Positions 6,056 through 6,697 of a DNA stretch of 6,697 nucleotides are shown one piece after another. The notes beneath the pieces were generated by a model. That model saw nothing but the letters and a program-made list of their open reading frames with translations, did not search any database and had not been told where the DNA came from. The DNA is from Clostridia bacterium (GTDB lineage: Bacteria > Bacillota > Clostridia > RGIG6154). The stretch is taken from assembly GCA_017523005.1 (NCBI GenBank), contig JAFWXG010000200.1, positions 1 through 6,697 of the forward strand, written 5' to 3'. The position numbers and the translations under genes are program-made. Positions within the stretch are counted from its first letter, which is position 1; each line of letters begins with the position of its first letter.

Positions 6056-6697
6056 ATGGGCAAATTACCCCTAATTGTTCTGGTGGGGCCGACTGCTTCG
6101 GGAAAGACCGCACTTGCGGTTGAGCTTTGCAAAGAGATAAACGGAGAAGTGGTAACGGCAGATTCCATGCAGGTATATAAAGACATGAACATAGGCACAG
6201 CAAAGCCTGATGAAAGCGAAATGCAGGGAATTAAACATCACATGATTGACATTGTAGAGCCTGACGAGAACTATAGTTTGGCGCAATATGTGTCCGATGC
6301 AGGCAAATGTATAACAGATGTTGTTTCAAGGGGTAAAATTCCTGTTTTAGCAGGTGGTACTGGTCTTTATGTTGACACCTTGACTCAAAATATCATGCTA
6401 TCTCAAGGCGACACTGATTTTGAATATCGTGAGAAACTGCTTTTCCGTTCCGAAAAAGAAGGGAACGAGGTTTTGCTTAAAGAACTTTATGAAATAGACA
6501 AAGAAACTGCAGAAAGACTGCATCTAAATGACACAAAGCGAATTGTGCGCGCGTTAGAGGTTTATAAAACAACGGGCATTACACAGAGTGAACATATCCG
6601 CCGTTCAAAGCAAGCAGAAACACCTTACAACACAGTTAAATTTTGCATAACTGGTGACAGAGAGGAACTTTACAGACGCATAAATTTAAGAGTAGAC
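6056..6697 (+). CDS. miaA: tRNA dimethylallyltransferase MiaA (3' end cut off by the window)
   Basis: MiaA transfers a dimethylallyl group from dimethylallyl diphosphate to N6 of adenosine 37 in tRNAs reading UNN codons, making i6A37, the substrate of the MiaB encoded at the start of this operon. The 214 codons present are about two thirds of the usual 300-320 residues; the frame is still open at the right edge. Visible motifs are the P-loop GPTASGKT (11-18), DSMQVYKDMNIGTAKP (36-51) with the catalytic-base Asp36, HHMIDIV (61-67), GGTGLY (100-105) and the NDTKRIVRALEVY segment (158-170). The insert between GGTGLY and NDTKR, with its YREKL stretch, is the expected tRNA-binding helical part. 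The start is fixed by the AAAGGA site six bases upstream. It is not an isopentenyltransferase of the plant cytokinin or Agrobacterium type, given the full MiaA motif set. It is unusual only in lying in the same reading frame as mutL. Confidence 0.97.
   Translation, partial: MGKLPLIVLVGPTASGKTALAVELCKEINGEVVTADSMQVYKDMNIGTAKPDESEMQGIKHHMIDIVEPDENYSLAQYVSDAGKCITDVVSRGKIPVLAGGTGLYVDTLTQNIMLSQGDTDFEYREKLLFRSEKEGNEVLLKELYEIDKETAERLHLNDTKRIVRALEVYKTTGITQSEHIRRSKQAETPYNTVKFCITGDREELYRRINLRVD

Overview
The window looks like a piece of a low-GC Firmicutes chromosome, most likely Clostridia. The DNA is A/T-rich with many AGA, TTA and AAA codons, the ribosome binding sites are strong G-rich ones, and the promoter is of the extended -10 SigA type. 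The protein sequences (for example a MiaB with a long N-terminal lead-in, and an endonuclease-type MutL) also fit that group. I cannot name a species. All real genes are on the + strand.

Layout: positions 1-89 hold the last 28 codons of a HAD-family (phosphoglycolate-phosphatase-like) hydrolase, closed by an intrinsic terminator (88-119). A compact intergenic stretch then carries a well-formed promoter (130-158), followed by a short leader of about 30 bases. Next come four tightly packed genes: miaB (196-1605), mutS (1617-4232), mutL (4232-6043) and miaA (6056 to the window end, cut off). Gaps are 11 bp, a 1-bp overlap and 12 bp, with no terminator or convincing internal promoter between them, so they are most simply read as one operon.

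Function: MutS and MutL are the core of methyl-independent DNA mismatch repair. MutS recognises the mismatch, and MutL, which carries the metal-dependent nicking motif, incises the strand. Both carry candidate sliding-clamp-binding peptides. The flanking genes encode consecutive steps of one tRNA modification: MiaA makes i6A37 and MiaB converts it to ms2i6A37, which supports decoding of UNN codons. The operon thus couples replication fidelity with decoding fidelity. This order is, to my knowledge, a familiar one in Clostridia, often followed by hfq, which would lie just beyond the right edge.

I found no mobile element, CRISPR array, RNA gene, riboswitch or undescribed system. The window is an ordinary, well-preserved housekeeping locus, and the findings are accordingly modest.
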